From assembly GCA_910587905.1 (NCBI GenBank), contig CAJUOF010000088.1:1-15509 (forward strand): a stretch of DNA of 15,509 nt, in the 5' to 3' direction. Position 1 is the first letter of the stretch; each line of letters begins with the position of its first letter. This document shows positions 7,466 through 14,659 of this stretch, in pieces. The position numbers and the translations under genes were made by a program. The DNA comes from an uncultured Lachnospiraceae bacterium. Its GTDB lineage: Bacteria > Bacillota_A > Clostridia > Lachnospirales > Lachnospiraceae. The notes below the pieces were generated by a model. That model searched no databases. It worked only from the letters and a program-made list of their open reading frames with translations, and was not told the DNA's origin.

Positions 7466-9471
7466 CAGAAAGCCCCCTTTCCCACAAAGCTGATGATATA
7501 GACCGGGTTCAGCCCGGTCATCAACTCATAGCCGCCAAGACGTTTTCCTCTGGAAGCCATGATCTGAGAAACAGACACATCCTCCACCGGAAGCTCCCGG
7601 ATTAATCCGGATGCCTCCGCCACCGTCTCCAGGGCGATGGCATTGATCACCACCCGTACCGTTGAATTTTTCTCCAAAAGAACCTGGACAATCTCCTTCA
7701 AATTTCCGGCGGAGCCTCCGATAAAGGCATGGGTCGGCGCCGGAAGCCCCGAAAGCGCTTCCGGGGCCAGACCCTCCACCACCTCCAAATTGGAAACGGC
7801 GAACTTTCGTCTATTCTCCCGGATCAGCTCTGCCGCTTCCCGCTTTCGCTCAATGGCGTAAACCCTTCCCTCCGACGCCAAAAGAGCCGCCTCCACAGAG
7901 ACCGAGCCGGTCCCGGCCCCGATATCATAGACCACAGAATCCCGCTTTAACTCCAGCCTGGAGAGGGACACCGACCGCACCTCCAGCTTGGTCATGGGGA
8001 CCTCCCCCCGGATAAATTCCTCGTCGGGGAGCCCATGGGTCACCCGTTCCCGTCCGCCTTCCGGATTTTCCAGAATTACCGCCGCCAATCCGTCAAAGCT
8101 CCTGTCAAGAAACTCCTTCGGACAGCCGGAGGTGATCCGTTCCGTCCCATAGGAGAGATTTTCCCCGACGGTAAGCCGTACCTCAGAGAGTCCGTAAAAG
8201 AGAAGTTCCTCACAGAGTTCCTTCACGCTGCCCTTCCCTCCGAGAAGTGCAAACACCCGCTTATGCTCCCGGACGGCCCGAATCAGATTTTCTGCGCGTC
8301 CATGAACACTCATGAGCTTTGCACCGTCCCAGGGCGTTCCGGCCCGCGCCGCCAGATAGACGAGAGAAGAAATCCCAGGCACACAGGTTGTCCCGAAGCC
8401 TCGTTCCGCGAGAAGGGGCAGCAGCCGCTTCGCCCCGCTGTAAAAGCCCAGATCCCCGGAGAAGGCCACCAATGGCTTCTCATACTCCTTGTGTTCTTCC
8501 AAAAATGCGACGATCTCCGTCTCTTGATAGGAGGAAAACGATGGCTTCCCAAAGACGCGCAAAGCCTCCACCATCCGCCCTGCCCCGATGATCAAGTCAC
8601 AATTCCGAAAGGCATCCTTCGCCTCCCCGGTCATCTGAGAGACTGCTCCCGGCCCCAGAGAGACCAGCATCACCTTTCGTCCTTCCTCTTCTTTCTTTCC
8701 GAACTGTGCAAGCACCTGCCGCTTCACCTGAGAGAACGAAAGGCCGGGGATCTCCTCCTTTGGCCGCCCCACAACAACGACTCCGACACCGGCCCGCTTC
8801 GCCGCCCGAAGCTTCTCTCCATAGCCTCCGGCCCGGCCGGAGGCCTTCGTCACCAGCCAGGAAATTCCGTACTCCTTCATGGTGGCGTAATTGAATTCCT
8901 CCGAAAAAGGGCCCTGCATACAGATCAGGTTCCTACCGGCAAAGCCAAGGCTTCCCGCCAGCTTCACCGACTCCCCCGTGGAGAGCACCCGGGCAAACAC
9001 GCGGTTTTGATAATCCGGAAGCGCCGTATACTCGGAGAGCTCCTTGCTGCCCGTGGAAGCCAGGATGTTTCCCTCGAGCTCTGAAAGAAAGGCCACCGCC
9101 TCCCGGACACTTTTTACGAAAAAGACCCGGTCCGACGACTCCGCCGAGATCCCCTCCGAACCGTCCTCCCTGAGAAGCCGCAGGTAGGAAAGCCCCGAAA
9201 GCCTGGCCGCCTCCCGGATGTTGTCGGAGACCGCCACCGCATAGGGATGAGTAGCATCCACCACGCAGGAAACCGGTTCTTCCCGCATCAGAGCTTCCAT
9301 CTGCCCTTGATCCAGCCGTCCTGTCCGATGGGTGATCCCCTCCCCCTTAGGGAGAAGCGTCTCCCCGTATTCCGTCGCCACGCAGACCGTCACCGGAATC
9401 TTCGCTGCACCAAGCTCCTCCGAGAGCCTCCGGCCCTCTGTAGTTCCCGCAAAAATCAACACCTGCTTCAC
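7465..9471 (-). CDS. cbiJET: CbiJ-CbiE-CbiT fusion: cobalt-precorrin-6A reductase + C5- and C15-methyltransferase/decarboxylase
   Basis: One 668-aa frame holds three enzymes. Residues 1 to about 252 are CbiJ/CobK: GTTEGRRL (9-16), DATHPYA (72-78) and TKASGRAGGY (208-217). Residues about 267-470 are CbiE, a class III tetrapyrrole methylase: SLGPGAVSQMTGEA (271-284), IIGAGRM (294-300), FSGDLGFYSGAKRL (337-350) and VPGISSLVYLAAR (364-376). Residues about 478-668 are CbiT, a Rossmann methyltransferase: GLPDEEF (480-486), the SAM loop YDIGAGTGSVS (515-525) and FIGGSAGNL (583-591). CbiJ reduces precorrin-6A to 6B, CbiT methylates C15 with decarboxylation, and CbiE methylates C5, so the fusion groups consecutive steps. 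The start is GTG at 9469-9471, set by a GTGA overlap with the cbiH stop and by MKQVLIFAGTTEG matching the CbiJ N terminus. No frameshift is seen at domain borders. Confidence 0.96.
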   Translation of the reverse strand: MKQVLIFAGTTEGRRLSEELGAAKIPVTVCVATEYGETLLPKGEGITHRTGRLDQGQMEALMREEPVSCVVDATHPYAVAVSDNIREAARLSGLSYLRLLREDGSEGISAESSDRVFFVKSVREAVAFLSELEGNILASTGSKELSEYTALPDYQNRVFARVLSTGESVKLAGSLGFAGRNLICMQGPFSEEFNYATMKEYGISWLVTKASGRAGGYGEKLRAAKRAGVGVVVVGRPKEEIPGLSFSQVKRQVLAQFGKKEEEGRKVMLVSLGPGAVSQMTGEAKDAFRNCDLIIGAGRMVEALRVFGKPSFSSYQETEIVAFLEEHKEYEKPLVAFSGDLGFYSGAKRLLPLLAERGFGTTCVPGISSLVYLAARAGTPWDGAKLMSVHGRAENLIRAVREHKRVFALLGGKGSVKELCEELLFYGLSEVRLTVGENLSYGTERITSGCPKEFLDRSFDGLAAVILENPEGGRERVTHGLPDEEFIRGEVPMTKLEVRSVSLSRLELKRDSVVYDIGAGTGSVSVEAALLASEGRVYAIERKREAAELIRENRRKFAVSNLEVVEGLAPEALSGLPAPTHAFIGGSAGNLKEIVQVLLEKNSTVRVVINAIALETVAEASGLIRELPVEDVSVSQIMASRGKRLGGYELMTGLNPVYIISFVGKGAF

Positions 9472-10196
9472 AGAGCATACCCCCTGGGCGTCACCATTTT
9501 TCCGCCGATCTCCTTCGTCTGGGTATTGCCGATCCAGACCGTCGTGAACATATCCACCTGTGTATCCCGAAGCTCCTTTAAGGTCAGCACATGAGCCTCC
9601 TCGCCTTCCCTGCCGATGTTCTTCACATATCCACAGACCGTCTCCGGGCTCTGATGTTTCAGGACCAGATCACAGGCTTTTTTCAGGTAATCCTTTCTCT
9701 TCTTGCTGGAAGGGTTGTAGAGACAGATGACAAAATCTGCCGCCGCCGCCGCATCCAGTCTCTTCTCGATCTTTTCCCATGGCGTCAAAAGATCACTCAG
9801 GCTGATCACCGCAAAATCGTGAATCAGCGGGGCCCCCAGAATCGCTGCCCCGCCGGTGGCCGCCGTCACCCCGCCGATCAGCGTCAATTCCACCTGGGGA
9901 TAACGGACTCCGATCTCACACATGAGCCCGGTCATCCCATAGACTCCGGCGTCGCCGCTGCAGATCATGGCTACGGTCTTCCCCTTCGCCGCCTCAGAAA
10001 ACGCCAGCTCGCACCGCTCCACCTCTTTCGTCATGGGCGTGGTCAGAAATTCTTTTCCGGGGAAATGCTCCCTCACCAGATCCACATAGACGGTATAGCC
10101 CACAATCACATCACTGTCTCTCAAAGCCTCCGCCGCCTCGATGGTCATTTTCTCATAGGCGCCGGGGCCAATCCCGATCACATAAAGTGTACTCAT
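9468..10196 (-). CDS. cbiH: CbiH: cobalt-factor III (precorrin-3B) C17-methyltransferase
   Basis: A 242-aa class III methylase that methylates C17 with ring contraction in the anaerobic pathway. Signatures: YVIGIGPGAYEKMT (5-18), CSGDAGVYGM (79-88), GVTAATGGAAILGAPL (109-124), DFAVISLSDLLTPW (127-140), YNPSSKKR (160-167) and TTVWIGN (218-224). Length matches stand-alone CbiH without the C-terminal extensions seen in some relatives. It starts as an ATGA overlap with the cbiG stop and ends in a GTGA overlap with the CbiJ-E-T start, so it is tightly coupled on both sides. The DFAVISLSD and NPxSKKR motifs distinguish it from CbiF and CbiL. Confidence 0.97.
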   Translation of the reverse strand: MSTLYVIGIGPGAYEKMTIEAAEALRDSDVIVGYTVYVDLVREHFPGKEFLTTPMTKEVERCELAFSEAAKGKTVAMICSGDAGVYGMTGLMCEIGVRYPQVELTLIGGVTAATGGAAILGAPLIHDFAVISLSDLLTPWEKIEKRLDAAAAADFVICLYNPSSKKRKDYLKKACDLVLKHQSPETVCGYVKNIGREGEEAHVLTLKELRDTQVDMFTTVWIGNTQTKEIGGKMVTPRGYAL

Positions 10197-11320
10197 CTCT
10201 GCTCCTTCTCCTCTCCGAAGCTCAACTGTTTCTCTCCCCTCGCCGCCGCCAGGGTGATGCCGCCTGCCGCCTGTTTCGGAAACAAAAGCCTTCCGCCGCC
10301 GCTTCCAAGGACAGCGGCCCGCTCACAGACACAGTCCACCCCCACCGTTTTCTCCACAAAATCCGAGTGGGAAAAGGTTCCGGGAAGGGCCGACAGCTCT
10401 CCGGCCGTATACCAGGCAAAGGGCACACCGGCCCAAACCGACAGCTCCAGGAGTCCCTCCTCCTCCCTTTTCATCTCAATGGTCGCAATCCCGGCCAAGG
10501 CCTCCAAAAAAATCCCCTTCTCCGAAAAAACGGCCTCCAGAGCCGCGCGAAGGCTCTCGTATCCTATCCCGCGCCTGCACCCCATTCCTGCCGTCACCGT
10601 GTTCGGCACCAGGTACAGCACCCGTCCCTGCCCTGCTCCTTCCTCCAGCCGCTTCTCCGACACGGCGATCTTGATCCCCGCCTCCTGCAAAAAACCTTCT
10701 TCCTCCTCAAATACCAGAAGCTCTCCCGGCACAGTTCCCAAAAGGGGCTGGGTGCTGAAAAAGGGGATTTTTTTTCCGGCGAGAACTGCCGCCGAGACCT
10801 CCTTTGCGAGCTGCCTGTCCAGGATTGCAAGATGGTTGTTCTTTGCAAACACATCCACCGCAAACCGCCCGTTCACATCTGTGGCGGTGGAAATGACCGG
10901 CACCGCCCCGGAAGCCTTCGCCACCAGAAGACACAGATCATTGGCACCGCCCACATGGCCGGAAAGCAGAGACACCGAGAAGCCTGCCCCCTCATCCACC
11001 ACCACCACCGCCGGATCCGTAAATTTGTCTCTCAGAAAGGGGGCGATGGCCCGGACCGCAATCCCGCAGGCTCCGACGAAAATCAGGCCGTCATACGCGC
11101 CAAAGGCTTTCCCTGCCCAGGCCGAAAGACTTTCCTCCACCAGTGCCACCCCTGCCGCTTCCTCTCTGAATGGCGAAGTCCCCCCTCCCGCCAGAAGCGC
11201 TTTCTCTCTCTTTCGCTTCTCAAAGGAATCCACCTCATGGCTCCATCCAAGAAGCGCCTCGCGGATGGACCGGTTGAGTTCTCCCCCCCGTTTTGTAAAA
11301 CTGATGATGGCAAGACGCAT
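10193..11320 (-). CDS. cbiG: CbiG: cobalt-precorrin-5A hydrolase
   Basis: A 375-aa protein that opens the delta-lactone of cobalt-precorrin-5A and releases acetaldehyde, the step that marks the anaerobic route. The N-terminal domain has FVGACGIAVRAIAPFL (81-96), VVVVDEGAGFSVSLLSGHVG (105-124) and GGAND (124-128). A middle region spans about 145-230. The C-terminal domain starts near GMGCRRGIGYESL (245-257) and ends with GVDCVCERAAVLGSGGG (327-343). All three parts are present. The ATG at 11320 lies 9 nt after the cbiF stop, with TAGGAGGAT immediately upstream. The stop overlaps the cbiH start by 4 nt. Large open frames on the opposite strand here are composition shadows. Confidence 0.96.
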   Translation of the reverse strand: MRLAIISFTKRGGELNRSIREALLGWSHEVDSFEKRKREKALLAGGGTSPFREEAAGVALVEESLSAWAGKAFGAYDGLIFVGACGIAVRAIAPFLRDKFTDPAVVVVDEGAGFSVSLLSGHVGGANDLCLLVAKASGAVPVISTATDVNGRFAVDVFAKNNHLAILDRQLAKEVSAAVLAGKKIPFFSTQPLLGTVPGELLVFEEEEGFLQEAGIKIAVSEKRLEEGAGQGRVLYLVPNTVTAGMGCRRGIGYESLRAALEAVFSEKGIFLEALAGIATIEMKREEEGLLELSVWAGVPFAWYTAGELSALPGTFSHSDFVEKTVGVDCVCERAAVLGSGGGRLLFPKQAAGGITLAAARGEKQLSFGEEKEQR

Positions 11321-11329
11321 ATGATCCTC

Positions 11330-12085
11330 CTACCTGGAAGCCTCCCGAAACTCTGTGGCAAAGGCCGGATTATAAAGCTCTGAGCGATTGTATTCCCCGG
11401 CAAGCACCCGCCCCACCACAATGAGAGCCGTCTTCTTGATCTGGTACTCCTTCGCCGTCTCCGCCAACGTAGACACCGTGCAGCGGAACACCTTTTCATC
11501 CGGCCAGGTGGCTTTGTAGACGATGGCTGCCGGCGTATCCGGCCCATAGCCGCCTGCGGCAAGTCGCTCCGACAGTTCCTCCAGCATCCCCGTGCTCAGG
11601 AAAATCACCATGGTGGACTGATGGGCCGCCAGCTTCTCAATGCTCTCTGCATCCGGAACCGGTGTCCGCCCGGCCATCCTGGTGATAATCACAGACTGGG
11701 ACACGTCGGGAAGGGTGTATTCCGCGTGGAGAGCTGCTGCCGCCCCACAGAAGGAGCTGACGCCGGGGCAGACCTCATAGGCGATCCCCCGCTTGTCAAG
11801 CTCGTCCATCTGCTCCCGGATGGCGCCGTAAAGACAAGGATCCCCTGTGTGAAGCCGGACCGTCCGCTTTCCGGCCGCTTCCGCCGCCTCCACCACGCCG
11901 ATCACTTCTTCCAGAGTCATATAGGCGCTGTTATGGACCTCACAGCCCTCCTTTTTGTAATCAAGCAAAGCCGGATTCACCAGAGAGCCGGCATAGATGA
12001 TCACATCAGCCTCCTCCAAACACTTTTTCCCCCGCAGGGTAATCAGGTCGGCCGCCCCGGAACCTGCTCCCACAAAATCAACCAT
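11330..12085 (-). CDS. cbiF: CbiF: cobalt-precorrin-4 C11-methyltransferase
   Basis: A 251-aa class III tetrapyrrole methylase. Signatures: VGAGSGAADLITLRG (5-19), YAGSLVNP (31-38), LHTGDPCLYGAIREQM (78-93), YEVCPGVSSF (103-112), RMAGRTPVP (136-144) and ATWPDE (192-197). The AGSLV, GRTPVP and ATWPDE motifs are characteristic of CbiF/CobM. The ATG at 12085 overlaps the end of cbiL by 8 nt and has AAAGGAGG upstream within cbiL. In the anaerobic pathway it methylates C11 after CbiH and before CbiG and CbiD, which flank it in the operon. Confidence 0.97.
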   Translation of the reverse strand: MVDFVGAGSGAADLITLRGKKCLEEADVIIYAGSLVNPALLDYKKEGCEVHNSAYMTLEEVIGVVEAAEAAGKRTVRLHTGDPCLYGAIREQMDELDKRGIAYEVCPGVSSFCGAAAALHAEYTLPDVSQSVIITRMAGRTPVPDAESIEKLAAHQSTMVIFLSTGMLEELSERLAAGGYGPDTPAAIVYKATWPDEKVFRCTVSTLAETAKEYQIKKTALIVVGRVLAGEYNRSELYNPAFATEFREASR

Positions 12086-12773
12086 GGTTTGCCTCCTTTA
12101 CGATCAGCAGGGAATAATACCCCGCTTGTTCATCAATCTCCTCTGCCGAGCGGTAGAGCCTCTCGTTTTCCATCCCGCAATTTTCCACCATGTAAGCCTG
12201 ACAGCCCGCTGCCAGGAGCGCTTTCTTCACCTGCCCTATGGCTTTTCCTGATTTCATAAGAATCTTCGTTCCCGGTAAGGAAAGAGCTTCCTCTGCTCCG
12301 TAGGTGGCTGGGATCACATGAAGCTCCTCCTTTGTCTCCGCCAGGCCAATCCCAAGCCTGGCCGCCGCCGCGCAGAAGGAGGGAATGCCGCTCACAAGCT
12401 TTGCCGTACCTCCGGCGGCAAGAACCCGTTTGTGAAGATACAGATAGGTGGAATAAACCGTCACATCCCCAAGGGTCAAAAACGCGACCCTCTTCCCCTC
12501 CTTCAGCTTCCCAAGAATTTCTTCCGCTCCCCGGTCATGGCATTTTTGCAGCACCTCCTTGTCCTTGGTCATGGGCATGTGCAGATAGAGAAATTCCTTA
12601 TCCTCCAACTCCGCCACAGCCCCCCTCGCGATCCGGTAAGCCACACATTCCTCCTTGGTCTTCGCCGGAAGAGCAATCACGTCTGCCTCCCGGATAATCC
12701 GAACCGCCTTCAAGGTCATCAGCTCCGGATCCCCCGGGCCGACCCCCACTCCGTATAAGATTCCCTGTCCCAT
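12078..12773 (-). CDS. cbiL: CbiL: cobalt-factor II (precorrin-2) C20-methyltransferase
   Basis: A 231-aa class III methylase performing the first corrin-specific methylation, at C20. Signatures: GVGVGPGDPELMTLKAVR (8-25), the proline-rich LYLHMPMTKD (62-71), LTLGDVTVYSTY (99-110) and VSGIPSFCAAAARLG (127-141). The open frame extends to 12818, but the ATG at 12773 is chosen because AGGAGA precedes it by about 5 nt and it gives the family start MGQGILYGVGVGPGD. The extra upstream codons are translated palindrome sequence. It is the first gene after the cbiD-cbiL intercistronic region and overlaps cbiF by 8 nt. Confidence 0.97.
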   Translation of the reverse strand: MGQGILYGVGVGPGDPELMTLKAVRIIREADVIALPAKTKEECVAYRIARGAVAELEDKEFLYLHMPMTKDKEVLQKCHDRGAEEILGKLKEGKRVAFLTLGDVTVYSTYLYLHKRVLAAGGTAKLVSGIPSFCAAAARLGIGLAETKEELHVIPATYGAEEALSLPGTKILMKSGKAIGQVKKALLAAGCQAYMVENCGMENERLYRSAEEIDEQAGYYSLLIVKEANHG

Positions 12774-12793
12774 TGTCTCTCCTTTTTTCGTCG

Positions 12794-12872
12794 ATATATT
12801 CAGGTAATTACAAAGCATAGAGTTGCGGAAATATTCAATGAAGTTTTGTGCTTCACAATTACCTGTTTATAT
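12794..12872. repeat. Imperfect palindrome between cbiD and cbiL
   Basis: The arms CAGGTAATT (12801-12809) and AATTACCTG (12857-12865) pair perfectly. After a 3-nt internal mismatch they continue with AAGCA (12813-12817) against TGCTT (12849-12853). Outside the core, after a 2-nt mismatch, ATATA (12794-12798) pairs with TATAT (12868-12872), so the outer stem overlaps the cbiD stop codon. The loop is 31 nt and AT-rich, and holds a possible competing hairpin of GAAG (12840-12843) and CTTC (12851-12854). The 93-nt gap is much richer in A+T than the genes on either side. There is no T-run typical of an intrinsic terminator. It could be an mRNA-stability or coupling structure, or a small palindromic repeat element. 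Confidence 0.7.
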
Positions 12873-14033
12873 TCTGCCGCAGCCCCCGGCTCTCTCCAAA
12901 AGGTCCGCCGCGCCCGCCGTCTGCCCCAGGAGCCCGTAAACATTGGAAAAAATCATCACCTCTGTCTGAAAAGCTCCGCCGGCCCGCGCCCGCAGATAAA
13001 AGCCGGCCCGCTCCGTCACATGCTTCATGGCTGTCTCCAGACATCCGGCCTCCTTTAAGATTCGAAGCCCCTCATCCGTGGTCGCCGCCCGCAGAACCTC
13101 CGAGAGCACCGGAAACGGCGCCCCGGCCCGAATGGCGGAGGCCGCCAAAAGCTCCATGCGGCTGTCCGCATTCCTGGAGTGGGTATTCATGATCCCGCCG
13201 GAGAGCTTGATAAACTTCCCGATGTGTCCGATGAATAAAATCCCCTTCGCCTTGAGCTCCGCCGCGAAATCCAGAGTCTCTCCGATGAAATTGCTGCACT
13301 TCATGGTCCGCTCTTCGTCCACCCCCAGCTCATTTCTGGAAAAGACTGTCCCATAATTTCCCGGAATCACCACCAGATACCCATTTCCCCGTTCCAGTTG
13401 GACTTTCATCTCCACTTTTATGGACTGAATCAGGGCAGATTCGCTCATGGGTTCCACAATCCCCGTAGTTCCCAAAATTGAAATCCCTCCCGCAATGCCA
13501 AGCCTCGGATTGAAAGTTCTCTGCCCGGCCTCCTCGCCTCCCGGCACAGACACCGTGACCTTGAGACTCCCCGTATAGCCATAAGCCTGACAGAGCTCGA
13601 AAACCGCCTCCCGGATCATCTGCCTGGGCACTCGGTTGATGGCGGCCGCTCCCACCGGCTGCTCCAGCCCCGGAAGTGTCACCCGCCCGACTCCCGCGCC
13701 TCCGTCGATCGAAATCCGGGGAGCCTCCCCCTGTATGTTCTTCTGCTCCAGGTACTCTACGCGGGCGCAGATCAAAAGTCCGTTGGTCGCATCCGGGTCA
13801 TCTCCGCCATCCTTCCTCACACCGCAGCTCACGAAGTCCTCTCCCCGGACCACTTGCTCCAGATCCAGCTTCAGACGAATCCCCTTCGGCGTCATCAGCT
13901 CCGTGCAGGAAATCTCTCCGCCGCCAAGAAGCATTTCCGCCGCCGCCTTCGCCGCTGCCGCTGCCGAAGAACCGGTGGTATAGCCGCACCGCAGACGTTT
14001 ATTCTGTTTTACCACATATTCCTCCAGCATCAT
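12867..14033 (-). CDS. cbiD: CbiD: cobalt-precorrin-5B (C1)-methyltransferase
   Basis: A 388-aa enzyme that methylates C1 of cobalt-precorrin-5B and is specific to the anaerobic cobalamin route. Signatures: LRCGYTTGSSAAAAAKAA (14-31), DGGAGVGRVTLPG (110-122), GTTGIVEPMSE (188-198), GNYGTVFSRNELG (225-237), HIGKFIKLSGG (270-280) and NTHSRNADSR (283-292). Two ATG codons stand in tandem at 14033 and 14030; the first is annotated because GGGGGG (14039-14044) lies 5 nt upstream. A longer open frame to 14072 lacks a ribosome binding site and begins in decayed sequence. It is the first gene of the operon after the promoter at 14076-14104. Its stop codon lies inside the intercistronic palindrome. Confidence 0.97.
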   Translation of the reverse strand: MMLEEYVVKQNKRLRCGYTTGSSAAAAAKAAAEMLLGGGEISCTELMTPKGIRLKLDLEQVVRGEDFVSCGVRKDGGDDPDATNGLLICARVEYLEQKNIQGEAPRISIDGGAGVGRVTLPGLEQPVGAAAINRVPRQMIREAVFELCQAYGYTGSLKVTVSVPGGEEAGQRTFNPRLGIAGGISILGTTGIVEPMSESALIQSIKVEMKVQLERGNGYLVVIPGNYGTVFSRNELGVDEERTMKCSNFIGETLDFAAELKAKGILFIGHIGKFIKLSGGIMNTHSRNADSRMELLAASAIRAGAPFPVLSEVLRAATTDEGLRILKEAGCLETAMKHVTERAGFYLRARAGGAFQTEVMIFSNVYGLLGQTAGAADLLERAGGCGRI

Positions 14034-14075
14034 GTGCTCCCCCCTTTCAGACCTTGACCGACAGGATCCCAAAAC

Positions 14076-14104
14076 AGTTTAACAAATGACCTCTTCTTTG
14101 TCAA
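14076..14104 (-). promoter_or_regulatory. Probable sigma-A-type promoter of the cob/cbi operon
   Basis: On the minus strand, a consensus -35 hexamer TTGACA (14099-14104) is followed after exactly 17 nt by TAAACT (14076-14081), a 4-of-6 match to TATAAT. TG sits one base before the -10 (TGTTAAACT), an extended -10 element. Transcription would begin near 14069, leaving a leader of about 35 nt before the cbiD ATG. That is too short for a cobalamin riboswitch, and no B12-box sequence is seen in the leader. A second exact TATAAT at 14127-14132 lacks a convincing -35. The promoter lies inside the decayed ATPase sequence. Confidence 0.6.
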
Positions 14105-14253
14105 TGAAGCCCCGGGCAGGCAATTCATTATAGATAATGTTTTCCATAGTTATAATAATCAATCCAGGCATCCTGTTTATCCCCTGGATACGCAGTAATA
14201 TATTCGGAAAAAGAGAGCGGATAAACCCGTACTTCATCTCCGCGCCCCCGAAA
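14079..14253 (-). pseudogene. Scrambled remnant of an AAA_14/DUF4143-type ATPase
   Basis: Two adjoining scraps in different frames look like pieces of one family. The first (14253-14128, 41 residues before a stop) begins FRGRGDEVRVYPLSFSEY and continues GDKQDAWIDYYNYG, which I recognise as the segment after the sensor strand of DUF4143-type ATP-binding proteins. The second (14147-14079, 22 residues) begins MENIIYNELPARGF, resembling the later ENIIYNEL-RRG segment of the same family. They overlap at positions 14128-14147, so the roughly 150 or more residues normally between them are missing. The P-loop region is absent. It cannot make a functional protein. The family assignment is from memory of motif patterns and should be tested by search. 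Confidence 0.6.
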
Positions 14254-14608
14254 TAAGGATACAGGTAAGATCATAGATGGCCGCGGCATCTGATAATATG
14301 GTGGAACCGACGCTCAGGCAGACCAGGTCAACCTCCAATTCTCTGCACAGCAATAGGCCCTGTCTCAAATCTTCTATGTTTCCCCAGGGCTTTCCTCCCT
14401 CGCCGGGAGCATTATCCAAAACCGGAATGCTGATCAGATCGTAATCCGTGGTATTCCGATCCAAAATCATGGAACAGGCCGTACCATGTGAAACTGCTCC
14501 CATACCGGCACCTTCCGAAATGCTCTTCCGTACATGGTACTGCTGAAAAGTGTTGCAATGCAGTCCTTCTCCACAGACATCCGTATCCAATATTGCAATT
14601 TTCCCCAT
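14234..14608 (-). pseudogene. Truncated subtilisin-like (S8) serine protease, N-terminal half
   Basis: A 124-aa frame with the first half of a subtilase fold. IAILDTDV (4-11) carries the candidate catalytic Asp8, and SHGTACSMIL (40-49) carries His41. LEVDLVCLSVGS (91-102) resembles the DVINMSLG strand of subtilases. It ends CILISGARR, where an S8 protein would continue to the oxyanion Asn and the GTS-A/M catalytic serine; no serine half is present. From about 14253 leftwards the DNA matches a different protein in the +1 frame, so the truncation is a junction with foreign sequence rather than a simple stop mutation. It starts at ATG 14608 with AGGGGA upstream, 51 nt after the ABC permease stop. 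Small S8 proteases of this kind can occur next to peptide maturation or export genes. Probably inactive. Confidence 0.72.
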
Positions 14609-14659
14609 CTCACATTTCCCCTATCCGCCTCTCTGACCGACATCAGCCACATTCTTTTG

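Noticed and set aside
8035..9084. 349-codon plus-strand open frame opposite the CbiJ-E-T fusion
   Set aside because: It is antisense to a clear three-domain enzyme and contains no recognisable motif; a composition shadow.
9591..11383. Long open frames on the plus strand (up to 577 codons) opposite cbiG and cbiH
   Set aside because: They are antisense to genes with full family motifs, cross several gene borders, lack recognisable domains and are rich in Ser/Pro/Arg, as expected from reading G+C-rich coding DNA on the wrong strand.
14162..14189. Hairpin ATCCAGG...CCTGGAT as a terminator
   Set aside because: Arms of only 7 bp with a 14-nt loop and no following T-run; it lies inside the ATPase-like coding remnant.
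14034..14233. Cobalamin riboswitch upstream of cbiD
   Set aside because: No B12-box-like sequence is seen, and the space is explained by ATPase remnants and a promoter.
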